A stretch of DNA of 64,000 bases from JAKFEE01 sp036675815 (GCA_036675815.1 JAKFEE010000021.1:248001-312000), one strand, 5' to 3'; counted from the first letter of the stretch, positions 38,617 through 46,969 are shown. Numbers and translations: made by a program. The notes: generated by a model not told the origin, from the sequence alone.

Positions 38617-39081
38617 ATGAGCGAATCGATCTATCACAGCCTCACCCAGCTCGGCGGCGCCGCCGACCTGCCCGACAGCCCCGACAAGGCGGTGCTGGAG
38701 GCGGTGGCCAACCCGCATCCGGGGACGCTTTACCTGGTGCGCTTCGCCGCGCCGGAGTTCACCTCGCTGTGCCCGATCACCGGCCAGCCAGACTTCGCCC
38801 ATCTGGTGATCGACTATGTGCCCGACGGCCTGCTGGTCGAGAGCAAGTCGCTGAAGCTGTTCCTGGGCGCGTTCCGCAACCATGGCGGCTTCCATGAGGA
38901 TTGCACCCTGGCCATCGCCAAGCGGCTGGTGGACGCCATCGAGCCGCGCTGGCTGCGCATCGGCGGCTATTGGTATCCGCGCGGCGGCATCCCCATCGAC
39001 GTGTTCTGGCAGACTGGCACACCGCCAGAGGGGCTGTGGCTGCCCGAGCAAGGGGTCGCCCCCTATCGCGGGCGCGGCTGA
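38617..39081 (+). CDS. queF: 7-cyano-7-deazaguanine reductase QueF
   Basis: NADPH-dependent reduction of preQ0 to preQ1. 154 residues, the short unimodular (type I) T-fold form. Catalytic Cys in TSLCPITGQPDFAH, the QueF motif ESKSLKLFLGAFRNHG, and the Glu-His-containing GGFHEDC. Its presence means the organism can make preQ1 from preQ0; the genes making preQ0 (queC, D, E) are not in the window. Confidence 0.96.
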   Translation: MSESIYHSLTQLGGAADLPDSPDKAVLEAVANPHPGTLYLVRFAAPEFTSLCPITGQPDFAHLVIDYVPDGLLVESKSLKLFLGAFRNHGGFHEDCTLAIAKRLVDAIEPRWLRIGGYWYPRGGIPIDVFWQTGTPPEGLWLPEQGVAPYRGRG

Positions 39082-39083
39082 GG

Positions 39084-40193
39084 ATGCAGCCCGCGGCCAT
39101 CAAGGAAGAACTGCGGAAACGCGCGGCACAACTGGGATTCGACGAGTTGCGTATCGCCCGGGCGGTCGCCGACCCCGCCGTCGGCGCGCGCTTGGCTTCC
39201 TACCTGGCCGACGGCCGCCACGGCGACATGGGGTGGATGGCCGAGACGGCGGAGCGGCGCGCGGCGCCGACCGCGCTGTGGCCGGAGGCGCGCTCGGTCA
39301 TCGTGCTGGGCAGCAGCTACGCGCCCGCGGTCGACCCGCTGGCGCTCAAGGACCAGCGGGACCGCGGCGTCGTCAGCGTCTATGCCCGTAACAAGGACTA
39401 TCACGACACCGTCAAGAAACGGCTGAAGCAATTGGCGCGGTGGCTGGCCGAAAGCCAAGGCTGCGACGTCAAGGTGTTCGTCGACACCGCGCCGGTCATG
39501 GAAAAGCCGCTGGCGCAGCGCGCCGGCCTAGGCTGGCAGGGCAAGCACACCAATGTGGTGTCGCGGCGCTTCGGCTCATGGCTGTTCCTGGCCGAGATCT
39601 TCACGACCCTGGATCTGCCGGCCGATGCACCGCACGGCGACCAATGCGGGTCGTGCCGCCGCTGCCTCGATGCATGCCCGACGCGCGCCTTCACCGGCGC
39701 CGGCCAGATCGACGCCCGGCGCTGCATCTCGTACTTGACCATCGAGCACAAGGGCCATATCGACGCCGAGCTGCGCCCCTTGATGGGCAACCGCATCTAC
39801 GGGTGCGACGACTGCCTGGCGGCGTGCCCGTGGAACAAGTTCGCCGAGCCGCACCGCGAGCCCGACTACCTGCCTCGCGCCGAACTGCAGGCGCCGCGCC
39901 TGGGCGATCTCGTCGAGTTGGACGATACGAGTTTCCGCGAAATCTTTTCGGGATCGCCGCTGAAGCGCGTCGGCCGCGACCGCTTCGTCCGCAACGTGCT
40001 GATCGCCATCGGCAACAGCGGCCAGCCCGCACTCGCCGTCAAGGCCGAGCGGTTGCTGGACGACACCTCGCCACTGGTGCGGGCCATGGCCGTGTGGGCG
40101 ATACGACGGCTGGCGCCCGGTCGCGTCACGGAATTACGGAACGAGCGGCGTCAGCACGAAACCGACGCCGCGGTCCTTGCGGAATGGGATTGA
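39084..40193 (+). CDS. queG: Epoxyqueuosine reductase QueG
   Basis: B12-dependent reductase that makes queuosine from epoxyqueuosine in tRNA. 369 residues. N-terminal domain with GRHGDMGWM, then KPLAQRAGLGWQGKHTNVV. Two 4Fe-4S sites follow (CGSCRRCLDACPTRAF; CDDCLAACPWNKF). The C-terminal HEAT-like tail is partly kept. ATG 39084, 2 nt after queF. Its stop is 1 nt from the stop of the convergent regulator gene. Confidence 0.95.
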   Translation: MQPAAIKEELRKRAAQLGFDELRIARAVADPAVGARLASYLADGRHGDMGWMAETAERRAAPTALWPEARSVIVLGSSYAPAVDPLALKDQRDRGVVSVYARNKDYHDTVKKRLKQLARWLAESQGCDVKVFVDTAPVMEKPLAQRAGLGWQGKHTNVVSRRFGSWLFLAEIFTTLDLPADAPHGDQCGSCRRCLDACPTRAFTGAGQIDARRCISYLTIEHKGHIDAELRPLMGNRIYGCDDCLAACPWNKFAEPHREPDYLPRAELQAPRLGDLVELDDTSFREIFSGSPLKRVGRDRFVRNVLIAIGNSGQPALAVKAERLLDDTSPLVRAMAVWAIRRLAPGRVTELRNERRQHETDAAVLAEWD

Positions 40194-40194
40194 A

Positions 40195-40641
40195 TCAGCC
40201 GCCATCGGCCAGGGCCCGCGCCAGTTGGCTCAGCGCCTCCTGGTGTTTTTCGTTCGAGATTGACGAGAAGTTGCGCGCCAGTTCCAGACACATGCGCTGA
40301 CGCTGCGTCAGGTCGGTGCTGCGCTGATTGTCCAGGCCCTCGAAGAAGTAGCTCACCGGCACCCCCAGCACCTGGGCGATCTCGTACAGCCGGCCGGCCG
40401 AGATGCGGTTGATGCCGCGCTCGTACTTATGCGCCTGCTGATAGGTGACACCGATGAGGTCGGCCATCTGCTGCTGCGACAACCCCAGCATGATGCGCCG
40501 CTCACGAATGCGCGCACCGACATGGCGATCGGTGTCGTTGGCGCGGTTGAGCGGCTTCGCCGCCTTGCTTTCGCTTCTGTCGATCATGGGCTGGTCGCTG
40601 CTCGGACCTTCGAACGGTGTGTCGTCGGGTGGGTGCGTCAT
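40195..40641 (-). CDS. XRE-family transcriptional regulator (PraR-like)
   Basis: 148 residues. A disordered N-terminal ~45 residues is followed by a helix-turn-helix: HVGARIRERRIMLGLSQQQM, then LIGVTYQQAHKYERG and RISAGRLYEIAQVLGVPVSY. The helical tail RMCLELARNFSSI resembles alphaproteobacterial PraR/Cro-like regulators. ATG 40641 chosen with GGGAAAGG upstream; an open frame to 40761 has no support. Targets unknown. Confidence 0.85.
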   Translation of the reverse strand: MTHPPDDTPFEGPSSDQPMIDRSESKAAKPLNRANDTDRHVGARIRERRIMLGLSQQQMADLIGVTYQQAHKYERGINRISAGRLYEIAQVLGVPVSYFFEGLDNQRSTDLTQRQRMCLELARNFSSISNEKHQEALSQLARALADGG

Positions 40642-41054
40642 GGGAGCCTTTCCCGGTGTGAATATGCTGAATTCGAGGCTGAGGCAACTGAATTGACCGC
40701 CACCAATAATCCCCAACAAATGGTGCAAAGGCCTTGGCCTTTCTGCCTCTTTCGAAATCAAGCAGCACAGCCCGCCTTCGTTTTACGCTAGTCCGCCCCA
40801 CTGTTTCCCAACCTATGGCAGCGACCTCTCCGCCGATTAGGCAAACACGATTCCCGATGTGTTAGACAACGGCGGTTGAAGGTCATATGGGAGCAGTGGC
40901 GCGAATTTGAAGTCGTAAAATCTATGCCGCGTGCATGCCCAAGATGGCCGCGCGGCATGACGGCTGCACGCCCGGCGGGGCGAACGACCCGGCGGGGCAA
41001 GTATGGGCTGGACCGGACTGTGGCGGTGAGGCCGGACGGGTGTGGCGATACGGC
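40642..41054. other. 413-nt gap with no recognised feature
   Basis: Lies between the XRE regulator gene and the 3' end of phaR, both on the minus strand. It should hold the regulator's promoter and the phaR terminator, but no convincing -35/-10 pair or T-tailed hairpin was seen. A short direct repeat (CCCGGCGGGGCGAACGA / CCCGGCGGGGCAAGT) occurs near 40972-41000. Short open frames here look non-coding. Confidence 0.6.
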
Positions 41055-41639
41055 CTATTTTTCGGGTTTGCCCTTCCCGGACAGGGCGTCGAGTTGGTGC
41101 TGCATGGCGTTGAGGCGGGCCTGCAGGTCGTCCAGCGGCGAGCGCGGCTGGCCGGGCTCGCCCTCGCCATCCTTGTAGAACGGCGTGAACATCTTCATGG
41201 CGTTTTCAAAAAACGCCACGTTTTGCTTGCCCATCTCCTCGAAGGGGCTGAACGGAAACATTCCCTCCAAAGTGTTCTTCATGTAATCGCGCATCTGTTC
41301 CTGATTGCGCGCAAACGACTGCATCGAATATTCGAGATAGCGCGGCACCAAACCGCTCAGGGAGTCGCCGTAGAAGCTGATCAACTGCCGCAGGAAACTG
41401 ATGGGCAGCAGGTTCTGCCCACCTTTTTGCTCTTCCTCGACGATGATCTGGGTCAGCACCGAACGCGTGATGTCCTCGCCGGATTTCGCGTCATAGACGA
41501 CGAAATCGACACCGTCCTTCACCATTTGGCACAGGTGGTCGAGTGTCACGTAACTGCTGGTCGCGGTGTTGTACAGCCGCCGGTTGGCGTATTTCTTGAT
41601 GGTGACCGGCGTCTGGCCGCTCTTGGTGGTCTCTGGCAT
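41055..41639 (-). CDS. phaR: Polyhydroxyalkanoate synthesis regulator PhaR
   Basis: 194-residue repressor that binds both DNA and PHB granules, controlling granule genes. The N-terminal DNA-binding domain is diagnostic: TIKKYANRRLYNTATSSYVT, then LDHLCQMVKDGVDFVVYDAK and SGEDITRSVLTQIIVEEE. A PHB-accumulation segment follows (LPISFLRQLISFYGDSL), and the C-terminus is a short coiled coil. ATG 41639. Divergent from the PhaC-like locus, and a dyad overlaps its own -10 region. Confidence 0.96.
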   Translation of the reverse strand: MPETTKSGQTPVTIKKYANRRLYNTATSSYVTLDHLCQMVKDGVDFVVYDAKSGEDITRSVLTQIIVEEEQKGGQNLLPISFLRQLISFYGDSLSGLVPRYLEYSMQSFARNQEQMRDYMKNTLEGMFPFSPFEEMGKQNVAFFENAMKMFTPFYKDGEGEPGQPRSPLDDLQARLNAMQHQLDALSGKGKPEK

Positions 41640-41664
41640 CTTTCGCCGCCCCGTTTGGCTACAC

Positions 41665-41678
41665 CTGCAAGATAGCAG
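41665..41678. promoter_or_regulatory. Candidate PhaR operator over the phaR -10
   Basis: CTGC (41665-41668), AAGATA, GCAG (41675-41678) is a dyad; its centre read on the minus strand is TATCTT, a plausible phaR -10. PhaR of Paracoccus is reported to bind CTGC/GCAG-type dyads with a 3-4 nt spacer; here the spacer is 6. Suggests autoregulation. Low certainty. Confidence 0.35.
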
Positions 41679-41742
41679 AATTTTCCGGAAGTTACCGCTG
41701 CGCAACATGTTTTTTGCGGGGGCGAAACTCGTCCGCCACCCC

Positions 41743-41771
41743 TGGTCAAGCCGACCCTCTTCCCCTATAGT
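41743..41771 (+). promoter_or_regulatory. Promoter of the PhaC-like locus, leaderless type
   Basis: TGGTCA (41743-41748), exactly 17 nt, TATAGT (41766-41771). The -10 ends 6 nt before the ATG at 41778, so transcription should begin on that A. No Shine-Dalgarno site precedes the ATG, consistent with a leaderless mRNA. Confidence 0.5.
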
Positions 41772-41777
41772 CGCGCC

Positions 41778-42146
41778 ATGTCCGCAGCACCCGAAATCGC
41801 GGCGCTGGCGCGCCGCTATCTCGACCTTTGGCAGGATCACATGGCGGCGATGGCCGCCGATCCGGCGCTGGCAAACGCGCTCGCCAAGGCGGCAACCGCC
41901 TTCGCCAGCGAGTTGCATCGGGCGTTCCATGGAGAGGGATCTGCCTCGGATGCTGCAGCACGACCGGGTTCAGCCGCGCCGTCGCGGACCGCGGCCCCTG
42001 CCGCTTCATCTGCTGACGCAGGCGGCGATCCTGTCGAGTTGGCCCGTCGGCTTGAGCGCCTTGAGCTGCGGCTTGCCGCTCTGGAAGCCCAGTCTGGCGC
42101 CGCGGGCGGAAACTCTTCGCAACGAACTCGGCGCCGTCACCCCTGA
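41778..42146 (+). CDS. Small protein overlapping the PhaC-like gene; function unknown
   Basis: 122 residues. Helical N-terminus (PEIAALARRYLDLWQDHMAA), a Ser/Ala/Pro-rich linker, then a short coiled coil (VELARRLERLELRLAALEA) reminiscent of the C-terminal coiled coil of PHA synthase partner subunits such as PhaE, though too short to assign. The ATG sits exactly where the promoter's start site is expected. The last ~218 nt overlap, in another frame, the N-terminal coding region of the PhaC-like gene. It may be a partner or granule protein of that enzyme; this is inference. Confidence 0.5.
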   Translation: MSAAPEIAALARRYLDLWQDHMAAMAADPALANALAKAATAFASELHRAFHGEGSASDAAARPGSAAPSRTAAPAASSADAGGDPVELARRLERLELRLAALEAQSGAAGGNSSQRTRRRHP

Positions 42147-43230
42147 CCAGTTGAACGCCGCCGTGGATGCCGAGGCGCGGCGGCGGCTCTGCGCATTCCT
42201 CGATGGCATCGAAGCCTATCAGCGCCATCCCTACCGACGCGAATTGCCCGACGCTCCCGTCGTCTGGCGTGAGGGGGCGACCCGGCTCCTGGACTATGGG
42301 AGCGACCCTCTGGCACCGGCGGTGCTGGTGGTGCCGTCGCTGGTCAATCGCTATTACGTGCTGGATCTGAGGCCGCGCCGCAGCTTGGTGCGCTACCTGG
42401 CCGCACGCGGGTTGCGGCCGCTGGTGGTCGACTGGGGCATGCCGGGCGAGGCCGAGGCCGACTTCTCGCTCGACGACTACATCGCCAGCCGCCTCGAGGC
42501 GATGCTGGGCATCGCCAGCGGCGACGGCAAGGCCGCGGTGCTCGGCTACTGCATGGGCGGGCTGCTGGCGGTGGCGCTGGCGGCGCGATGCCCGCAACGC
42601 GTCAGCGGCCTCGCCTTGCTGGCGACGCCGTGGGACTTCCACTCCGGCAACGGCGCACCCGGCCACGCCCTGGCCACGCTGCGCCCCTGGCTCGACGCCG
42701 CGGCCACCGGCGGCCTGCCCGTGGACATCCTGCAGGCCATGTTCGCGGCGGTCGATCCGACGCATGTCACGCGCAAGTTCCAAGCCTTCGCCCAATTCCC
42801 GGCCAAGAGCGCCCGGGCGCGCGATTTTGTCGCCCTCGAGGACTGGCTGAACGATGGCGTGCCACTGGTGGGCAAGGTGGCCCAGCAATGCCTGCACGGC
42901 TGGTACGCCGACAACGAACCGGGGCGGGGCACCTGGCGGGTCGGCGGTGCCGCCGTCAGGCCGGAACGGATTGCCGTGCCGGCGCTGGTCTTGGTGCCCG
43001 GGCGCGACCGCCTCGTGCCTCCCCCGTCGGCCCTGGCCCTGGGGCGGACCTTGCCCGAAGCGCGGGTCCGTATCGTCGATGCCGGTCATATCGGTATGAT
43101 CGCCGGCCGGGTGGCAACGACCAAAGTCTATGCCCCTCTCGCCAAGTGGCTGAGGCATGTTGCAGTGCAACCTTCCGCTTGCGCGCTAGCATCCCTTCCC
43201 GTAAAGACCAGAATAGCAAGGGCGGTTTAA
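41929..43230 (+). CDS. PhaC-like PHA synthase/alpha-beta hydrolase
   Basis: 433 residues from ATG 41929. The lipase-like box reads GYCMGG with Cys208 as nucleophile, as in PHA synthases rather than Ser hydrolases. Asp360 (VPGRDRLVPP) and His387 (DAGHIGMI) complete the triad. VVPSLVNRYYVLDL and LVVDWGMPGE also match PhaC. Length lies between class III PhaC (~355) and class I (~590). The N-terminal region (RPLPLHLLTQAAILSSWPVG) is in the out-of-frame overlap; its codons there are strongly GC-ending, which supports translation, but a later start such as TTG near 42151 cannot be excluded. Upstream of phaA and phaB. Confidence 0.8.
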   Translation: MERDLPRMLQHDRVQPRRRGPRPLPLHLLTQAAILSSWPVGLSALSCGLPLWKPSLAPRAETLRNELGAVTPDQLNAAVDAEARRRLCAFLDGIEAYQRHPYRRELPDAPVVWREGATRLLDYGSDPLAPAVLVVPSLVNRYYVLDLRPRRSLVRYLAARGLRPLVVDWGMPGEAEADFSLDDYIASRLEAMLGIASGDGKAAVLGYCMGGLLAVALAARCPQRVSGLALLATPWDFHSGNGAPGHALATLRPWLDAAATGGLPVDILQAMFAAVDPTHVTRKFQAFAQFPAKSARARDFVALEDWLNDGVPLVGKVAQQCLHGWYADNEPGRGTWRVGGAAVRPERIAVPALVLVPGRDRLVPPPSALALGRTLPEARVRIVDAGHIGMIAGRVATTKVYAPLAKWLRHVAVQPSACALASLPVKTRIARAV

Positions 43231-43272
43231 TTTTCGGCGCCCGATCCGCACCTAATACGTCAGGAGAGTTCC

Positions 43273-44445
43273 ATGACCGATGTCGTCATTGCTGCCGCCA
43301 CTCGCACGCCGATCGGCGCGTTCAATGGCAGCTTGAGCGGCTTTTCCGCCGCCGATCTTGGCCAGGTGGTGATCGCAGAACTTCTGCGCCGTGCCCGGGT
43401 GGAAGCCGCCGAAGTCAACGAGGTGGTGATGGGCCAGGTACTGACCGCCGGCACCGGCCAGAACCCGGCCCGCCAAGCGGCGATCGCCGCCGGACTGCCC
43501 CAGGAGACCACCGCCTACGTCATCAACCAGGTGTGCGGCTCGGGCCTGCGCACGGTGGCGCTGGGCTATCAGGCGATCAAGGCCGGTGATTCCGCCATCG
43601 TCGTCGCCGGTGGCCAGGAGAGCATGTCCAACGCGCCGCACTGCATGCATCTGCGCAACGGCGTCAAGATGGGCGACGCCCAGATGATCGACACCATGAT
43701 CAAGGACGGCCTGTGGGATGCCTTCAACGGCTATCACATGGGCACCACCGCCGAGAACGTGGCACAGAAGTGGCAGATCACGCGTGAGCAGCAGGACGCG
43801 CTCGCCGCCGCCTCGCAGCAGAAGGCGGAAGCCGCGATCAAGGCCGGCAAGTTCAAGGACGAGATCGTGCCGGTGAAGGTTGTGGTGAAGAAGGAAGAGC
43901 GCGCCTTCGACACCGACGAGTATCCGCGCGCCGGCACCACGGCCGAGGCCCTGGCCAAGCTGCGCCCGGCCTTCGCCAAGGACGGCACCGTCACCGCCGG
44001 CAACGCCTCGGGCATCAACGACGGCGCTTCGGCGGTGCTGTTGATGAGCGCCACCGAGGCCCAGCGCCGCGGCCTGACGCCGCTGGCCCGCATCGCCGCG
44101 TGGGCGACGGCCGGCGTCGACCCGGCGGTGATGGGCACGGGGCCGATCCCGGCCAGCCGGCTGGCCCTGCAGAAGGCCGGCTGGAAGGCGGGCGACCTGG
44201 ACCTGGTCGAGGCCAACGAGGCCTTCGCCGCCCAGGCCTGCGCCGTCAACAAGGAGATGGGTTGGGATCCGGCCAAGGTGAACGTCAACGGTGGCGCCAT
44301 CGCGCTCGGCCATCCCATCGGCGCCTCGGGCAATCGCGTGCTGGTGACGCTGTTGCACGAAATGATCAAGCGCGACGCCAAGAAGGGCTTGGCGACACTG
44401 TGCATCGGCGGCGGCATGGGCATCGCGCTCTGCGTCGAGCGCTAA
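43273..44445 (+). CDS. phaA: Acetyl-CoA acetyltransferase (beta-ketothiolase) PhaA
   Basis: Condenses two acetyl-CoA to acetoacetyl-CoA, first step of PHB synthesis. 390 residues. Nucleophile Cys in NQVCGSGLRTVALG; second-half signatures NVNGGAIALGHPIGASG with the active His, and catalytic Cys in TLCIGGGMGIAL. ATG 43273 has AGGAGAG upstream. Located between the PhaC-like gene and phaB, with a hairpin terminator after it that may reduce phaB expression. Confidence 0.95.
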   Translation: MTDVVIAAATRTPIGAFNGSLSGFSAADLGQVVIAELLRRARVEAAEVNEVVMGQVLTAGTGQNPARQAAIAAGLPQETTAYVINQVCGSGLRTVALGYQAIKAGDSAIVVAGGQESMSNAPHCMHLRNGVKMGDAQMIDTMIKDGLWDAFNGYHMGTTAENVAQKWQITREQQDALAAASQQKAEAAIKAGKFKDEIVPVKVVVKKEERAFDTDEYPRAGTTAEALAKLRPAFAKDGTVTAGNASGINDGASAVLLMSATEAQRRGLTPLARIAAWATAGVDPAVMGTGPIPASRLALQKAGWKAGDLDLVEANEAFAAQACAVNKEMGWDPAKVNVNGGAIALGHPIGASGNRVLVTLLHEMIKRDAKKGLATLCIGGGMGIALCVER

Positions 44446-44451
44446 AGGCAT

Positions 44452-44485
44452 GAGGGGCCGTGATCGTGCGGCCCCTCTCGGTTTC
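44452..44485 (+). terminator. Intrinsic-terminator-like hairpin between phaA and phaB
   Basis: GAGGGGCCG (44452-44460), loop TGATCGTG, CGGCCCCTC (44469-44477): a perfect 9-bp GC-rich stem followed by TCGGTTTC, a weak T-tail. Likely partial termination, giving less phaB than phaA message unless phaB has its own promoter. Confidence 0.55.
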
Positions 44486-44549
44486 GAGGGGATCAAGGGG
44501 GACGGGGTGAGGGCAAGCCGTATCGGCAGATAACTCGAGGAGGAGCGAC

Positions 44550-45272
44550 ATGGGGCGCGTTGCACTGGTTACTGGAGGGACCCGCGGCATCGGCCGCGCC
44601 ATATCCGTGGCGCTGAGCCAGGCCGGATATCGCGTCGCCGCCAACTACCACGGTAATGTCGAGGCCGCGCAGCGGTTCACCGAAGAAACCGGGATTCCCA
44701 CGTTCCGCTGGGACGTTTCCAAATTCGACGAGTGTCGGTCGGCGATCGAAACCATCGCCAAGGAGATCGGCCCGATCGAGGTGTTGGTCAACAATGCCGG
44801 CATCACCCGCGATGCCACCCTCCACCGCATGAGCTACCAGCAGTGGGAGGACGTGATCCATACCAATCTCACCTCCTGCTTCAACACCTGCCGGCTGGTC
44901 ATCGATTCCATGCGCGAACACGGCTTCGGCCGCATCGTCAACATCGGCTCGATCAACGGCCAGGCCGGGCAATACGGGCAAGCCAACTACGCCGCCGCCA
45001 AGTCGGGCATCCACGGCTTCACCAAGGCCCTGGCCCAGGAAGGCGCCGCCAAGGGCATCACCGTCAACGCCATCGCCCCGGGCTATGTCGACACCGACAT
45101 GGTGCGCTCGGTACCGCAGGCGGTGCTGGAGAAGATCATCGCCAAGATCCCGGCCGGGCGTCTCGGCCGCGCCGAGGACATTGCGCGCGGCGTGCTGTTT
45201 CTGGTGGCCGATGATGCCGATTTCATCACCGGCTCGACCCTTTCGATCAACGGCGGCCAGCACATGTACTGA
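44550..45272 (+). CDS. phaB: Acetoacetyl-CoA reductase PhaB
   Basis: NADPH-dependent short-chain reductase making (R)-3-hydroxybutyryl-CoA. 240 residues. Cofactor motif TGGTRGIGRAISVAL, NNAGITRD, catalytic Ser in IGSINGQAGQYGQ and the Tyr/Lys pair in NYAAAKSGIHGF; C-terminus TGSTLSINGGQHMY is typical of PhaB. ATG 44550 has AGGAGGAG 8 nt upstream, a very strong site. An imperfect hairpin (45289-45323) follows the gene. Confidence 0.95.
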   Translation: MGRVALVTGGTRGIGRAISVALSQAGYRVAANYHGNVEAAQRFTEETGIPTFRWDVSKFDECRSAIETIAKEIGPIEVLVNNAGITRDATLHRMSYQQWEDVIHTNLTSCFNTCRLVIDSMREHGFGRIVNIGSINGQAGQYGQANYAAAKSGIHGFTKALAQEGAAKGITVNAIAPGYVDTDMVRSVPQAVLEKIIAKIPAGRLGRAEDIARGVLFLVADDADFITGSTLSINGGQHMY

Positions 45273-45441
45273 GGCGGGCGACGCCGGCTGGCGGGGAGCC
45301 GCGCATGGCGCCGCTTCCCGCCAATGATCGGCATGCCGCCCCCCCTCGGTCACGCGAATGCAGGGCACGGAACCGCTGGCGGAAAGCGCCCGTTGCCACC
45401 ATATCCCCCGTCTGGCCCAACGGCGAGAGCATGCAACCATC

Positions 45442-45744
45442 ATGGTCGATCGTGGCACCAAGCGGAAATGCCCGCATTGCGGCACCAGCTATTACGACCT
45501 GAACCGCCAGCCGATTACCTGTCCGAAATGCGCCGCCGCTTACGAGATGAGCATACCGGTGCGTCCGGCGCGTGGCCGCGCCGTGGTGCCGCCACCGCGC
45601 CCTCGCGACGAATTGGAACGTGAGGACGCGGCCGAGGATGAAGAGGTCGAGTCGGCGGAAAGCGAGTTCGAAGAGGCGGAAGACCTGCCGGCCGATGAAG
45701 AAACCTTCGTCTCGCCGGACGACGAGAACGAGGACCGCGACTAA
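45442..45744 (+). CDS. TIGR02300/FYDLN-acid family zinc-ribbon protein
   Basis: 100 residues. GTKRKCPHCGTSYYDLNRQP followed by ITCPKC is a four-cysteine zinc ribbon with the YDLN signature; the C-terminal half is a highly acidic, disordered tail (DELEREDAAEDEEVESAESE). The family is restricted mainly to alphaproteobacteria and has no known function. ATG 45442; upstream in-frame codons to 45358 have no family support. Its end is 10 nt from the convergent peroxidase gene. Confidence 0.88.
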   Translation: MVDRGTKRKCPHCGTSYYDLNRQPITCPKCAAAYEMSIPVRPARGRAVVPPPRPRDELEREDAAEDEEVESAESEFEEAEDLPADEETFVSPDDENEDRD

Positions 45745-45754
45745 CGCAGCGCCC

Positions 45755-46831
45755 TTACTGCGGCAGAGGCCTCTGCGAGCCGTTCGCCGCCTCGAGGAAT
45801 GCCACCAGATCGGCGATTTCCGCGTCCGAAAGGCCCAACGGCTCGAGTTCCGGCGAGGTGGCGTCGCCCGAGCCACCGCCGCGGTCGTAGAACTTCACCA
45901 CGTCTTCCAGCGTCGCCAGGGCACCATTGTGCATGTAGGGCGGCGACTTGGCGACGTTGCGCAAGCCCATGGTGCGGAACTTGCCGAAATCTTCCGGTTT
46001 CTTGGTCACCAGGGCGCGACCGGGGTCGCGCGTCAGGGTGGCCCAGCCCTCGTAGTCCATTCGTTTGGCATCGAAGCGGAGCGCCGCAAGGACCTCGGGG
46101 GCCTGCAGGTTATCTTCCGGCACGCCGAGATCGTGGAAGGCATTGTCGGTCATCGCCGGGCCGCCGTGGCAGGTGATGCACCGGCCCTTGCCTATGAACA
46201 CCGCCAAGCCCCGTTTTTCGAATTCGCTCAACGCCGACTCGTCGCCATCCATGTAGCGGTCCAGAGGGCTGTTTTCAAACACGAGCGTCCGCTCATGCGA
46301 GCCCAGGGCCTGGCCGATGCGCTCGCCGGTGATGCGCTCGTTGCCGAATGCCGCGGCGAACAGCCGCGGATACTCGGGATGGGTCTTCAACTGCTCGACC
46401 AGCAGGTCGAGATTGGTGTTGAGGTGCAGGATGTTCTCGATCGGCCCCAACGCCTGCTTGTCCAGCGCGCCGGCGCGGCCATCCCAGATCAGTGGTGCGG
46501 CGAAGGCGACGTTGACCAGCGTCGGCGAGTGGCGGCGCTCGGCCTTGCTGGGATAGGCCGGACCCAGTGCCTGCGGCACGGCGAAACCGTGATTGGGGAG
46601 ATGGCAACTCTGGCAAGACAGGCTGCCATCGCCGGACAACAGCGGGTCTTCGAACAATTTCTTGCCCAGCGCCGCTTTGGCCGCGGTCAACGGATTCTCG
46701 GGCGGCACCGGTACCGGCCCGAGATGGCCGATGGCCGCCTTGACCTCGGCCGGCGTCGGCACCTCAGCCGCCGGGGCCGGCGCCGTCAGGGACAGTGTCA
46801 AGGCAAGCACGAGCACGCCGATGACCCGCAT
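45755..46831 (-). CDS. Dihaem cytochrome c peroxidase / MauG-like protein
   Basis: 358 residues with a signal peptide (MRVIGVLVLALTLSLTAPAP), so periplasmic. Two c-type haem sites: CQSCH (about residue 80) and CITCH (about 220). FRTMGLRNVAKSPPYMHNGA and VKFYDRGG are family signatures. It reduces hydrogen peroxide with electrons from cytochrome c, or oxidises a protein partner as MauG does; the sequence does not decide. ATG 46831 has GGAGG upstream. Confidence 0.88.
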   Translation of the reverse strand: MRVIGVLVLALTLSLTAPAPAAEVPTPAEVKAAIGHLGPVPVPPENPLTAAKAALGKKLFEDPLLSGDGSLSCQSCHLPNHGFAVPQALGPAYPSKAERRHSPTLVNVAFAAPLIWDGRAGALDKQALGPIENILHLNTNLDLLVEQLKTHPEYPRLFAAAFGNERITGERIGQALGSHERTLVFENSPLDRYMDGDESALSEFEKRGLAVFIGKGRCITCHGGPAMTDNAFHDLGVPEDNLQAPEVLAALRFDAKRMDYEGWATLTRDPGRALVTKKPEDFGKFRTMGLRNVAKSPPYMHNGALATLEDVVKFYDRGGGSGDATSPELEPLGLSDAEIADLVAFLEAANGSQRPLPQ

Positions 46832-46969
46832 GGCGACCCTCCGATGCTGATCGAATGGCCGGCAGCCTAGCAACCGAACGGCGGCGCCGTCGCCGTTTCA
46901 GAGGGATGCGTTGGGGGCGAAGTTGGGCGACCAGCGGCGGCGCGGGCCCGAAGCTAAGGCTTGGCGCGA

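Noticed and set aside
40876..41178. 100-residue plus-strand frame between the XRE gene and phaR
   Set aside because: Half of it is antisense to phaR; Arg/Pro/Ser-rich with no ribosome-binding site.
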